From positions 248,001 through 312,000 of the forward strand of contig WFMF01000147.1 of assembly GCA_011033025.1 (NCBI GenBank): 64,000 nucleotides of DNA, read 5' to 3'. Positions 1-11,377 of the stretch are shown here, in pieces. The notes beneath the pieces were generated by a model, which did no database searches, had not been told where the DNA came from, and saw only the letters and a program-made list of their open reading frames with translations. The position numbers were made by a program, and so were the translations under genes. Each line of letters starts with the position of its first letter. Within the stretch, counting starts at the first letter, position 1. The stretch is from Beroe forskalii. Its lineage: Eukaryota; Ctenophora; Nuda; Beroida; Beroidae.

Positions 1-311
1 TGCAACTGTATACAATAATTTTCAGGGATCTTCATCAAATGTTCTTCCAAAAAAGTTCGCGAATTTTGAAATTTGGATAATATCTAAATCCTATAAAGCC
101 GAGCTTAATGCTTGGAACTTTTGGAAATAGATATGGAACTGTAATAGTGTCCTGTCGCAACAACAATTTCTAAATTTCTGTTTTGTGTTTTAGCATCTGA
201 CATGTTACTCTAAACCGGAAAATCATGAAAGATTCATTTTCTAAATTTCTATTCCATAATACTGTATGATCAATTATCACATATCCAGTGTAATACTGTA
301 ATAGAAGTCCA
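1..311 (+). mobile_element. Fragment of the CACTCAG-type TIR element (copy 1)
   Basis: This stretch matches parts of 10795-11100 and of 33235-33360 plus 35303-35425 plus 36127-36175, which lie in two complete elements (8914-11377 and 32982-36454). The left part is off the window. The copy stops at about 312, where the GGGAGCCC minisatellite starts, so its right end is missing. It is useful because it keeps the uninterrupted sequence at two places (about 137-140 and 262-275) where copy 3 carries insertions. No coding sequence is seen. Confidence 0.75.
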
Positions 312-312
312 A

Positions 313-1610
313 TTTGGTTTGGGGGAGCCCGAACATTACGGGGGAGCCCAAGTTGTTATGGGGGAGCCCAAGTTAGTGTGGGGAGCCCAAGTTAGTGTGG
401 GAGCCCAGGGAGCCCAAGTTAGTATAGGGGCCCAAGCAATAAGGGGGAGCCCAAGTTGGTATGGGGAGCCCGAACAGCACGGGGAGCCCAAGTTGGTATG
501 GGGAGCCCGAACAGAACGGGGAGCCCAAGTTAGTATGGGGAGCCCGTACTGCACGGGGAGCCCGAGTTAGTATGGGGAGCCTGAGTTGGTGTGGGGAGCC
601 TGAGGTATGGGAGCCTGAGTTAGTGTGGGGAGCCCGAGTTAGTGTGGGGAGCCCGAGTTAGTATGGGGGAGCCCTAGTTAGTATGGGGAGTATGGGGGAG
701 CCCAAATTGGTATGGGGAGCCCAAATTGGTATATGAGAGCCCAAGTTGGTATGGGGCCCGAGTTGGTAAGGGGAGACCGAGTTTATAGGTGGATCCCAAG
801 TTAGTGTGGGGGAGCCCGAGTTATCATAGGGGAGCCCGAGTTGGTAGGGGAGCCCAAATAAGTGTGGGGAGCCCAAGCTATGGCGAAGCCCAGGATAAGG
901 TGGAGCCAAGTACGGTGAAGCCCAAGGTGGTGAGCCTCGTATGGGCGATCCCATGTTTCAGGGTGAGCCCAAGTTATGGTGGAGCCTAGGATTAGTGGAG
1001 CCAAGGTCGGTGAAGCCCAAGGTAAGGGTGAGCCTGGTATGGGTGATCCCATGTTTCAGGGATAGCCCAGAACATCAGTGTAGCCCAGGATAAGGTGGAG
1101 CCAGGTACGGTGAAGCCCAAGGTAAGGGGGAGCCTGGTATGGGTGATGCCATGTTTGAGGGTGAGCCCAGAACATCAGTGAAGCCCGAGGTTCGGTGGAG
1201 CCTGGTATGGTGAAGCCCAAGATAAGGGTGAGTCTGGTACGGGTGAGCCCTGTATCGGGGTTATCCCAGAACATCCGTGAAGCCCGAGGATTGGGTGAGC
1301 CTGGTATGGCGAAGCCCAAGGTAAGGGTGAGCCTGGTACGGGTGAGCCCCTGTATCGGGGTTATCCCAGAACATCCGTGAAGCCCAAGGTTCGGTGGAGC
1401 CTGGTATGGTGAAGCCCAGCAATAGGGTGAGTCTGGTATGGGCGAGACCGTGTATAGAGGTGAGCCCCGGACAATCGGGGGAGCCCTAGATTAGGGGGAG
1501 CGGTGTATAGGGGAGCTTTCAAAAGAGGTTATCCCATGTGTAGGGAAAGCCTGGGTACGGTGAACTCTGTAATTTGTGATACCTAGAATAGGGGGAGCCG
1601 GTGTAACCGA
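313..1610. repeat. GGGAGCCC minisatellite array
   Basis: The first half (313-880) is a tandem array with a unit of about 18-21 bases around GGGGAGCCCAAGTTAGTATG. The second half (880-1610) drifts into a longer unit of about 60-75 bases containing GTGAAGCCCAAGG, GGTGAGCCTGGTATGG and CCCAGAACATC. The long open frames on both strands come from the repeat lacking stop codons, not from a gene. Confidence 0.9.
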
Positions 1611-1761
1611 AACGGATACATGGGCTCCCATAACTTGCCAACCCCATTGGATTCTGACGCAGTTTGTAAATTGCTCCTTTATCAAAACTAGCGAGTTGAG
1701 AAGATGTTAATTATTGCGCGGTGTAAAATAGCCAAATATTAATAATATCTAGTTTCTTTAA

Positions 1762-3602
1762 AGGGGTTCTCTGCTCCAGAAAAAGTGCTATTTTTCATGA
1801 TCCAATTTATTAATTATTTCTGTAACAATAATCATGGTGAAATTCCCATGTTTCTAGGTGCCTCCTATCGCGAGATATCGCACCTTTATGTTACGGCGCG
1901 ATGACGTCACTACTGCACCAGACCGCAACTGACTGCTATGCGCGCTATTAAAATACGTGATAAAATTGGTATTTCCCACATTACTTTTATTGTTTGCTTC
2001 ACTTTTAGTTTTCTTATTTTCTTTTTAAATGATTTTTTGCTGATTAGATATGTTAGTTAATTGATACACTCAACTATTTATGCATTCATTTTGGGACAAT
2101 AGGATGGGAAATGAGCCCATCTTGCCTGCAGTAAATTCTGACAGTTTTCATTGTGAAATCAGTACTTTATTTAGGCATCAGCTAACTCCGAGATACCTTC
2201 ACTCATCCCTTATTTGATCTGACTTCAGTTCATTCTGAAAGTGAAACTCGTCACTCTTCAGTAGCGATTTACTCTAAGTTCCTTCTTACCGTAATACCGG
2301 TCGACCAGTTCAATTATATTTTGACAACTGTTCAGTCCGACTAAAATTCACTTTTTAACAAGTTTTGACAAGTTTCAGTTCTGAAAAGAGTGCAATGTAG
2401 GACCTGTCCTTTCTAACACCAAACACTCTGGCTCATGAACTCGTTAAAATAGTCCCGGTTTAAACAAGTTTTAGACTCTGACACAAGTCCACTCCAGTCC
2501 AATCTTAACGACTCTAGTACATGTTCACTCTGAATCTATATTAATTCCCATTCTAGCCGATTCCGAAGTAGGTTCACTGTTTCTTCTAACACCAGTTCAC
2601 TCTAACAACAGTAAACGACCGAGTTCAAGTTCTTAGCCGAGACCGAGTTTGCGTTGTTTTCTGACTGACGCCAGTCTACTCTAACATCAATTCAATCTGG
2701 CACTAGTCCGGATTCAAACAACAGCTCAGTGATCACTCGGACACCAATTCACTGATCACTCTGACACCATTCCTGATTCCAACATCAGTTCAGTGTTGGA
2801 CTTCTGACTGGTGCCAGAGTGAATTAGTGCGAGAGTGACTCTGACACTAATTCACCCTGACACCAGTCTGGATTCCTACAACCTTCAGTGTTCACTCAGT
2901 TGCTTTGACAACAGTTCACTCTGACTCAAGTCCGGATTCCAACAAGCGATCAGTGTTCACTCAAATGAAAAAAGTTCATTTTGACACCAGTCTGGATTCC
3001 AGCAACCATTCAAACAAGAGTGTAAACTCTGACAACAGTTCCCTCTAACATCAGTCCGGAATCTGGATTCCAGCAACAGTTCATAAGACTATTTGGGTGA
3101 CTCTGATATCTTTTCACTGTTCATTGTCCATGTAAAAGTGCGTTACTATACCTATGTTAATATTACTGTGAATATGCATTATGATTTGTACGTAGTAATA
3201 GTATCAATTATCATATTTAGTCAATCATGATGAATAAAACCGCTTCAAAATGTATAATTTGGAAAATCATCCAAAACCTAGGTGAAAGTAGTAAATTCCG
3301 TCCATGAACTAGGATGAAATACTATATAAGCATGCTAAAAGCTTAACAATTTCACCAGTTTTCACACCTATTTCCCACTACAATAGTACACTAAGCTGTT
3401 TCACCTGTAATATAACACTGCGCGACAACATGTTGGTGCTGGAGTGACGTCATCGCGCTAAATTTTTAAACCGCAATAACTCGCGAAATAATAAAGATAG
3501 AGGGATGGGGATTTCAACATTTTATTACGTGTAAGGTGAGATATGATAAAATCATAATGATTTCAATTTCATATAAAGTCAATTCTATACCAGAGAACCC
3601 CT
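1762..3602. mobile_element. TTAA-flanked non-autonomous DNA transposon with satellite core
   Basis: The ends are inverted repeats: AGGGGTTCTCTG at 1762 and CAGAGAACCCCT ending at 3602. Each is flanked by TTAA (1758-1761 and 3603-3606), the target duplication of piggyBac and Kolobok transposons. A second inverted pair lies further in (GCGCGATGACGTCACT near 1897 and AGTGACGTCATCGCGC near 3444). The middle (about 2200-3110) is a degenerate tandem array of roughly 50-60 bases containing TTCACTCTGACACCAGTCC-like units. No transposase frame is present, so the element is non-autonomous. The choice between piggyBac and Kolobok is not settled. Confidence 0.75.
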
Positions 3603-3606
3603 TTAA

Positions 3607-4039
3607 TAACTGTCAACCTAAATGGGCTTTTTTGCTCCGATTTGGACAAATTTTGGCTGGGATTGCCGCTCCTAAAATCCTCATATTATTCCACTGGGAA
3701 CAGTGGACAACAAGAATTGTGCCAGCAGGCGCAATTCTTGTTCAATAACATATACCCATCTATCGTCCATCAATCTTGATAAAATCGAACAAATAACTTA
3801 TTTAATAAGGGACATTTTCTTATTCACCAGATTCTTACCACATTCTTCTGATACTGATCCAGCTAATTACCCAAGTAACGTCTTTTACAGCAGATGTGAC
3901 GGGTCATGAAGATGTCATGTCAATTCTCATTTGATCAGTTTTAATGATTCTGATCCATTCTGATCAATACTTGATATCAATACAACCATGGTCGTCATAT
4001 TCCCCTAACCCCGACCCCAAGCAGCTTGTTGTCTACACC
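3607..4039. other. No gene seen
   Basis: AT-rich sequence without a convincing exon, RNA gene or repeat. The short open frames here lack family resemblance and codon-biased character. Confidence 0.5.
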
Positions 4040-4041
4040 TA

Positions 4042-4479
4042 CCTTATTGGCCTTTATTTAGCCGGCCTTTTTTTAACCGGCCCTTTTTTTAACCGGCCCT
4101 ATGGCCTATGGACAAAAATCGAATCAATTTTGAACCGTTTTAGCCGGCCCCTTGGACAAAAAATTTTCTAGTGGTCACCAGACCAAGGATTTTTTGGTCT
4201 AAAATGGCCATTAAAACCCATATTTTGTACTTGATAAATTGCACCAAAAGACCCAAATCCCGATCTTATATGATGATTTAGGTCATTAATCATTATCGTG
4301 TTATATAATGACTTTCACGAGAATAAAAGGCAAGTCATAAAAGTTTCATTTGACCTAAATTGACTGGCCTTTAATTTGACCGGCCCCATTTTAACCGGCC
4401 TTTTTTTAACCGGCCCGTTGGACAAAAATCTCAAAGTCATTTTTGTCCTTAAGGGCCGGTTAAATAAAGGCCAATAAGG
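4042..4479. mobile_element. MITE with CCTTATTGGCC termini and TA target duplication
   Basis: The inverted ends are CCTTATTGGCCTTTATTTAG at 4042 and its near-complement ending at 4479, each flanked by TA. The subterminal zones carry several AACCGGCC/GGCCGGTT blocks. The length is 438 bases with no coding capacity. Its outer TACCTTA is shared with 9906-10658, 36823-37408 and the single end at 12982. Confidence 0.8.
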
Positions 4480-4481
4480 TA

Positions 4482-5260
4482 TTGCTCTAAACCGATCATC
4501 GGATAATAATTTTTACAAATCAACAGCGAAAAAACCGGATTGTTGCAATAAACAAATACTCGCATGCAACGCTTTTACTGCGATACTTTAAAATGTGCGA
4601 CCATTCTGGAGTCGAGACAATATTGTCAGACTTCCTGATGTCACTCTTCCAATTCACTTCACATCCTTTATCGCGATAATCATTCTGAAGAGCTAATATG
4701 AACATGATTTCATGACCGCAATCGAAATCATATGTTGAAAGAGACAGCTGTCATGAATGCATGACCAGCGAAGTAAGATGTAGTCTCATGCAGCTTCACA
4801 CTTCTGGTTGAATGGGTGAAATTCCAGACTACACACTGTGAAGTTTTGTCTGGACAGGCACAGTACAAACTCATCATAAACAGATTATTGTTATGATTTC
4901 TCAAACAACAACTGTACATCCATCTTCATTCCACTGCACAGTAGTGCTGTAATATGATCAACCCGTGTCGGTCATGTCTGTCAGTTATGTCAGTATTGTT
5001 ATCGTAAGTAAGAGTAGGTAAACAATAAATACAGCAGGTCTCATGCTGTAAGTATGATGATATTGAGCAATACCTCATGTCCGTCATTACTGACTCATTA
5101 TTCAATATATCCCGGATATGAGTACAATGAATATTATGCATCATAAAATCATGACTAATTCAGCATGTATATGCAATGTTTGATGTAGTAATTTGACATA
5201 ATCCTGATATTTTATAACACACACGGCGTTGTCACACAATTTCTTATGATGGAGCTTCTA
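4482..5260. other. No gene seen
   Basis: Unique-looking AT-rich sequence with only short open frames on the minus strand, none with recognisable domains. Confidence 0.5.
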
Positions 5261-5457
5261 TTCTCTTTGTCACCTGCTGATGGGACACCTACATCGCAGA
5301 TGGCAGGGAAACCTTACTACTGTAGGGTAACCGCTGACGATTCACAGTTTAGTCTCTTCCGCCTCTTATGTCAATCTTTGAATTAGGAAATCGATACTCA
5401 GTATTTTGTTATGTTTGTAGTATACCCATACACCTCTATAGATAAGACATTGGATTA
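5261..5457 (+). repeat. 5' pseudo-LTR of the Naiad element
   Basis: It begins with TTCTCTTTGTCACCTGCTG and ends with AAGACATTGGATTA. It matches 8883-8913 joined to 11378-11545. Position 5290-5291 (TA) is the unoccupied version of the site hit by the TIR element downstream. A short inverted match of about 28 bases to its 3' end also occurs at 30209-30236. Confidence 0.8.
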
Positions 5458-5968
5458 GATCCGTATCATGGTGTTTCTCCTGGTGGCCGGTTCCTCCGCC
5501 CCGTTGGGCACAGAATTGATAGCTTGAATATGAATTTATACTCTATTATTACTATATCTTGGTCTCTATTCCCATTGATTTTCTTGTTCATTGATTATTC
5601 TAGATGTATCCACTTTATCCGTTTGTCATGTAAATACGTTCTCTTGGCGTGAGCTGCCCGCCATGCTCTGGCGCGAGAAGCAGCAGCACTATGTGATCCG
5701 GTGATAAGGTGGACCTATGGCCGTATGGCCCCCCGCCAGGCTGTAGTGTGATGGTGGGAGAATCTGTTTAGATTCATGTCATCTACCGCCCGCCTTAAGT
5801 GTGGCAGCCCCACATCAGTAGGGTGATGTCCGGTCCCTCTCCCTTTACATACCTTGAGTCGGTGTGTATAGGAGGGTAACTTCTGACAAGGGGAGTTGTA
5901 ATAACATGACTTAAACGTAGCAACAAGTATTATCATAAAAATCTTGCAAAATGGTTAGGCATCAATAA

Positions 5969-7756
5969 TCTAATAATGTAACTTCCTCCCGCTTCCTAGC
6001 TTGTAACAGTAAGGGATGTCTAACTTGCAAGTCCTTTGTCACTAGTAAAACCTTTCATAGTAGCACGTTTAATAATAAGTTTATATTTTGTCATGATAGC
6101 CTTAATATTTCCTGCAAAAATAGCAACGTTATCTATCTTATCACCTGTTCCACTTGTCAAAAACAGTACGTTGGTGAGACCAGTCAGCCACTTCACAAGC
6201 GTATGAATGGTCATAGATCGGGTGTGAAGAATAATGCCTCCACATTCATCTATGAGCATTTTAACCTTCCAGGTCATTGCTTCTGTGAAGCAACTATCCA
6301 GATCATTGATTATGTCGATAAGGACATTTCAACCGACGTGAAGAATGATCTGTGTAGTTTGGAGGATTACTGGATTGACAAGTTGGGTACAGCATATCCC
6401 TTAGGCCTTAATGATAAAAAGAAGGGATATGGCAGTATATCGCAAGGTATTACTGTCAACTATTTTAATGGTTTCATCAAACGTTATAAACGTGGCAGAG
6501 GCAGTAAGAGAGCCTCTTGTAAGAGTAGGAGTAAAGAAGAGGTTGCAGATAACCTCGTTCTTTTCAAAGAATATATTAATAATTTTGATCATTCCTTATT
6601 TAAGACTCTAAGATCATATACCTTAACAGATTTAGTTACCCTATTTAATTTGGCTAGTGTTAATTCTGGAATTTTGTACAATATCTGTAAATCATTTTGT
6701 AGGACATTCTCACCGAAATTCAAAGTGAATGAGGCTGAGAATATCAAGGAACGTGAACATCTTGTTATATCTTTCAATAGTAAGTTTATGGATAATTTAA
6801 AATTTCAATCCATTTTCTCAGATAAATCTGTTGTCCAGCTTCTTCCTCCTCCTCTTCAAGAGAAGTCTCCTCTACGCGTTTACTATCGTTATAGTAAACC
6901 TCTTAGTTTATCCGTTTGTAATTACAGCAAATTTCTTAAAAACCTTACCATTACTGATGTTCGAGCAATTCTAAATTCTCAATGTAATTGTAATTTATCA
7001 CCTTATTGTTATGAGCCACTAGGGCATATTATTACTGGAGACTTGAGTATTGCCAATGACCCAGATTTAAGAAATATAATATTATTATCATTCGGTAGTA
7101 AATTTAGAATTCCTTGTCATCAGACTGTGTCTGAGATCAAAGCTAGTATTGACGATGATTTGACAAACTTTATCAAGAGCAAAAGTAAGAAGTACCACTT
7201 GAAGAACGCTGCTTTTGATTCTTGGTATAGCAGAGTGTCGGATATCGTTAATAATAGACTTGGATTTTATGAAGACAACCATCCACATGTCTTTGAACAA
7301 ACTGAAGACAATGTCCTTGAGAGAGAGTGTGTCAAGGAAGAACTCAAACGTCTTCAGAAGTTGTATATCATTTGCACTATTGATAAAGCATCTAACAACT
7401 TCGCTTTTATCTGTAAGAAGTTCTATGTTATAACACTTCTTAAAGAACTTGGTTTTGACACTGATACACTAGAATGTACGGGTAACAAAACCTACTCTCC
7501 TCTCCCAAACGACCCTGACTTCTACGTCGAACAAATAACCTCGACATTACGAGACAAGTACTCTATCACCGTCGACGACCAAAACATGTGTCTACCACGG
7601 CTGTTCTGGAATCCCAAACTCCACAAGAACCCTTACAAAGCACGCTTCATAGCTGGGGCGAGGAGCTGTGCTACTAAACAGCTGAACATCCTTGTTAATT
7701 GTAGTCTTAAACTCCTCCGAGAATATACAATTGGTTTCAAGAAGTATTGTCAGTGA
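5969..7756 (+). CDS. Naiad polyprotein, N-terminal part: GIY-YIG nuclease, CxC linker, start of reverse transcriptase
   Basis: This is a single open frame of 595 codons bounded upstream by TAA at 5966; an internal ATG lies at 6203. Reading from the N-terminus it has a Cys cluster (CNSKGCLTC), then NVIYLITC and QYVGET, which is the GIY-YIG core, then the RMNGHRS helix. GIY-YIG endonucleases nick target DNA during insertion. Further on, near 6980, SQCNCNLSPYC holds the CxC motif, followed by GHIITGDLSI. Near 7600, FWNPKLHKNPYKARFIAG is a reverse transcriptase fingers motif. The frame ends in TGA before motif A. Some Naiads in clams and spiders read TGA as selenocysteine, but here another stop follows ten codons later, so decay is the simpler reading. 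The transposon is inserted in the flank or introns of the ARHGAP21/23 locus and is not part of that gene. Confidence 0.75.
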   Translation, partial: SNNVTSSRFLACNSKGCLTCKSFVTSKTFHSSTFNNKFIFCHDSLNISCKNSNVIYLITCSTCQKQYVGETSQPLHKRMNGHRSGVKNNASTFIYEHFNLPGHCFCEATIQIIDYVDKDISTDVKNDLCSLEDYWIDKLGTAYPLGLNDKKKGYGSISQGITVNYFNGFIKRYKRGRGSKRASCKSRSKEEVADNLVLFKEYINNFDHSLFKTLRSYTLTDLVTLFNLASVNSGILYNICKSFCRTFSPKFKVNEAENIKEREHLVISFNSKFMDNLKFQSIFSDKSVVQLLPPPLQEKSPLRVYYRYSKPLSLSVCNYSKFLKNLTITDVRAILNSQCNCNLSPYCYEPLGHIITGDLSIANDPDLRNIILLSFGSKFRIPCHQTVSEIKASIDDDLTNFIKSKSKKYHLKNAAFDSWYSRVSDIVNNRLGFYEDNHPHVFEQTEDNVLERECVKEELKRLQKLYIICTIDKASNNFAFICKKFYVITLLKELGFDTDTLECTGNKTYSPLPNDPDFYVEQITSTLRDKYSITVDDQNMCLPRLFWNPKLHKNPYKARFIAGARSCATKQLNILVNCSLKLLREYTIGFKKYCQ

Positions 7757-7944
7757 CAATATATACAAATATATGACTTACTTTAACAGTGGTGTCAATG
7801 TGTTCTTTCGGAAAGAGCATAGATTGATTCTTCTGCAAGAAGGGTCTTTTGAGTCACCGCAGTGAAGTATTTAATCAAAGAAGCAGTACATTTTATCATC
7901 TATCACACCTATATAGTTTTCGCAGGTAAAGTTTTTATCAAGTC

Positions 7945-8395
7945 TTAGGAATCCCCATGGGTGGAAATTCCAGTTCCCCCATCTCTCACTCTCGCTAAAC
8001 GAGAGTTTAACTTCATGCTTAATCTTTTAAAGTCTAAAAAGTTCTCTCTCGCTAGGATTCTTTCTAAGACACGACGCTACGTTGATGATCTTATCACCAC
8101 TAATTATCTCAACTTTGAAGCTCTCATCAAACAAATCTATCATCCTTCTCTTGAAATGGAGAGGTCAGGTAACGACAACAAAAACGCCAATTACCTGGAC
8201 CTCAACATTTCTATCCCACCAAGCAAGGTTATTGTGTCTGTATATAACAAGACCGATGACTTTAATTTCTCTGTAGTTTCCTTAACATTTCCACAGAGTA
8301 ATATCCCTCTAGAAGTAGGCCATAATGTATTTTACAGTCAAATCCTTAGATATGCAAACATTTGTACTGAATTTGAAACTTTCCTTCAATCTTAA
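7945..8395 (+). pseudogene. Naiad reverse transcriptase, C-terminal remnant (YVDDL)
   Basis: A stretch shifted in frame from the main ORF encodes GIPMGGNSSSP (reverse transcriptase motif B-like). The open frame 7961-8395 then encodes RRYVDDL, the catalytic motif C, followed by NYLDLNISI and YNKTDDFNFSVV, the usual downstream thumb-side motifs of this family. Only about 190 bases separate it from the previous ORF, too few to hold motif A, so a deletion as well as frame breaks is inferred. Confidence 0.7.
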
Positions 8396-8913
8396 AAAGT
8401 TTTCCAAAAACTGATTGAAAGGATATAGTAGCTCCAATCTTTTAGAAATTATCAAACGTTGCCTGAATAAGAATAGCTTAGTTTTTCAAAAATATGCCAT
8501 TTTAGATAACAGTGTTATATTAAATCAATTTGATTAGGTATTGGCACGCGAGGTTCTTCACATTCTGTACTGGTTTGTCGTGCAGCTTGTTGCTGACCTC
8601 GAACAACTTGCTGTATAATGATTAGCCTGGGACTAAATGTGTGGCTGAACAGGCAGATGCCTGCAACCTCACGTCCATTTTAGCTTTCACCTCCAGGTTT
8701 TAATTGCATAACATTTAGATATTCACCTCGATTTTAGCACTCAATGATCTTTCACCTCGACTGAACTCTTTCCTTTTCCTCTCCCTTCCCTCTAAACTGT
8801 GTTGCTCAGGAATCCGGAGTCCTGGGTGGCCCAGCCTTGCAGTTGTAAGCTGTGAGGGGTACGTGGGCCGAAACCCCTCCGTTTCTCTTTGTCACCTGCT
8901 GATGGGACACCTA
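8396..8913 (+). other. 3' untranslated part of the Naiad element and start of its 3' pseudo-LTR
   Basis: This is non-coding sequence between the reverse transcriptase remnant and the split pseudo-LTR. The last 31 bases match 5261-5291. No ribozyme was recognised. Confidence 0.5.
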
Positions 8914-9225
8914 CACTCAGTTTTTTTATAAGAAACTTATTGAAATCCTAGGCTAAAAGTTTCTTATTTTTTCACGATTTTGAGCCTAAAAGTTTCTTGA
9001 TCGGTTTCTTAATTCTACATACCGACATATCGTACAGCAAAATGTCCACGAAATTTCCAACATAGGAACCTACTGTGTAGACTGTAGTGGAGGGATTTTA
9101 ATCGATTCTTCGGATATTTTTCGGCCCCCGACCGAAAAAATTTCAAATTTTAATTTTCCATTTTTTATGGTGGAATGTGTTCATATAGGTGAAATATCAA
9201 CAATAAGAGCGAAAATCCGGTTTGT

Positions 9226-9376
9226 ATATTTTTATCTACAAACTACAGTACAGAATTGCTGAAGTCTGTTCACCAAGTCTTTATAGTTATTTTTTTAATC
9301 TATGAACTACAGTACAGAAGTGCTGTAGTCCGATCAGTCCATATCTCAGGGTTACAAAAAGCAATATAAAATGAAC
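9226..9376. repeat. Dispersed repeat with CTACAGTACAGAAGTGCTGTAG core
   Basis: 9220-9287 recurs at 14013-14078, and 9293-9376 recurs almost identically at 27294-27378 with a diverged version at 37042-37115. The core is an imperfect palindrome (CTACAG...CTGTAG). Confidence 0.7.
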
Positions 9377-9905
9377 GATTATACGTGTAACCATGCAAGG
9401 TTAAATCATATGTATTTATGTAATATCATTCCAGTAATTCATGCTTAAAAGGATTCTATGATTTTTAATAATTATTTAAGGCCTGAATGTGAACGTTAGT
9501 GCTCTAGGGCTAACATGGGTTATAGTTATGATGCTCCAAGCCGCTAATAGCTAATTTAGTTGATGAAATTCCTCAAAGGGCAGCAGAATTTTCCTGTATT
9601 ACGGCGGATATTTCCCCGTACGTGATGACGATACGTATCACATTACAGTGCATGTTGCATGTTATTCTAACAAAATATATGCAGGGCAACAGTGGATATT
9701 CAAGCAGTAAATTGAAATGCAATTATTGATCGGTAAAATGATTTGACATACTCGGCAACCACTTTATCTTTTAGACAATATTTCGACCTAATGACCAAAA
9801 AAAAGTTTTGGTCAAAATTGATTGTTCAGAAGTCTAATTATGAGGCATCAAAGATTGCCGTTTATTCAAGTTATGGTATGTAAACATGAATTCTCTGCTG
9901 ACCTA

Positions 9906-10658
9906 CCTTAGTGGTAGAAATTAAGATGTGTATTTATTAAGGACGTACTAATTAAGAAGTGTACTAATTAAGGCAGTAAATTTCTCCAAAAATCAGGCAA
10001 TTCTAGGACTAAATTTCACGTTGTTTTACCAATTTTCAACCAAAAATACCGATGTGAAAAACAAGAAGAGGGCATCTATGAAACATAGACAAAAGTAAAG
10101 CTAGGCGTTCTAGAAACAGATTAGCAAACGGGTCAATGAGCATCATTGAGTCAACACCATGTTCTTTTGCAATGTTTCACTGCCTCCGTTTGATGAAAGA
10201 TTGGCCGATGATTCCGCTGAAATTTTGAAGGCCTTGTTTCCTGATGAAAACGTCGAAGAAGATATCGAAGATGGTTCTATTTGGCTTGAGGTGGAAGATA
10301 TGGATAATGGAAGATGTGCAGGAAGACGAAGAAGCTGTAGAAATGCCTATAATTTTCATCGGGTGATAATTGTTTATCATATCAAATTTGATTTATTCTG
10401 CACTGATGCTTTCGGCTTTCGCTGAAAAATTCTGAACCTGTATTGAGAGAAAATAGAATGCCTTAATTTTTTAGTGAAAGAAAAGATAGGTTAATAGATG
10501 TACAAATCTTTACTTAAACAAAATTTTCTAAAATTTTGGTATTGTACAAATTACGGTAGGTAGAAATTAAGATTTGTCGAATTTAGGAGTGTACTATTTA
10601 AGGCAGTAAAATTGCATGCTACCTTAAATAGTACACTTCTTAATTTCTACCACTAAGG
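9906..10658. mobile_element. MITE with CCTTAGTGGTAGAAATTAAG termini
   Basis: The inverted ends CCTTAGTGGTAGAAATTAAG and its complement are flanked by TA (9904-9905, 10659-10660). It is nested inside the 8914-11377 element. An 88-codon acidic frame at 10159-10425 is the only sizeable ORF. It has no domain that I recognise and may be a transposase tail remnant. Confidence 0.75.
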
Positions 10659-11377
10659 TATTTTCAATCGCTCATAGCAGCTAAACTAATTAGAGTTAGA
10701 GGGTGGGACAAAGTACATTGTACTTCACGCCCCTAAGATCTATGGAATTAGCCAAAGTCAAAATTTTGCGTTCAAATTTTTTAAAAGATTTTTGCGACTG
10801 TATACGATGATGTTCAGGAATCTTCATGAAATGTTCTTCCGAAAAAGTTCGCGAATTTTGAAATTTAGATAATATCTAAATCCTATAAAGATTTACCTAG
10901 CCGAGCGCAGCTTAATGCTTGGAACTTTTGGAAATAGATATGGAACTGTCGCAACAACAATTGCTAAATTTCTGTTTTGCATAAGTATCTGACATGTATT
11001 ACTTTAAACCGACAATCATGAAAGATACATTTTCTAAATCTCTATTCCATATGATCAATTATCTCATATTCAGTGTATAATACTGTAATAGAAGTCCAAT
11101 GAAAGTGATGGATTAGTTTCGGAATGTTCAATAAAAAAAAAATTAGGGCTCTGGGGGCGCAGCCCCGTAGCTAGGACACATCATGTTAAAAGAATTTCAG
11201 TTGCAATAGGATTTTATACACAAATTTCAAAATTCTAGGCTAGAAGTTTCTTAATTTCTTAATTGTAAATCAGTGAAGTTTCTTAATTTTTCCAAAATTC
11301 TAGGCTAAGTTTCTTAAATTTTCGGAAATCCTAGGCTAAGTTTCTTATAGACAGTTTCTTATAAAGAAAACTGAGTG

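Larger units (their letters stand above)
8914..11377. mobile_element. CACTCAG-type TIR element, copy 2, inserted at TA
   Basis: The termini are CACTCAGTTTTTTTATAAG at 8914 and its complement ending CTGAGTG at 11377, flanked by TA (8912-8913, 11378-11379). Both subterminal zones repeat AAGTTTCTTA and AATCCTAGGCTAA blocks. Removing it restores the sequence seen uninterrupted at 5281-5300, which proves the insertion boundaries. The element is 2464 bases with no transposase. It contains the 9906-10658 MITE and, near 11150, a GGGGGCGCAGCCCC hairpin. TA duplication suggests a Tc1/mariner-like mechanism. Confidence 0.85.

Noticed and set aside
319-1380. Several open frames of 60-100 codons on both strands
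   Set aside because: They are read-throughs of the GGGAGCCC minisatellite, are present in many frames at once, and have only repeat-derived composition.
7754-7756. Selenocysteine codon in the Naiad ORF
   Set aside because: Although some Naiads recode TGA, another stop (TAA) follows ten codons later and motif A is missing, so decay explains the stop.
10159-10425. 88-codon acidic ORF inside a MITE
   Set aside because: No domain, no partner ORF and no conserved start context. It might be a transposase remnant, but that cannot be supported.
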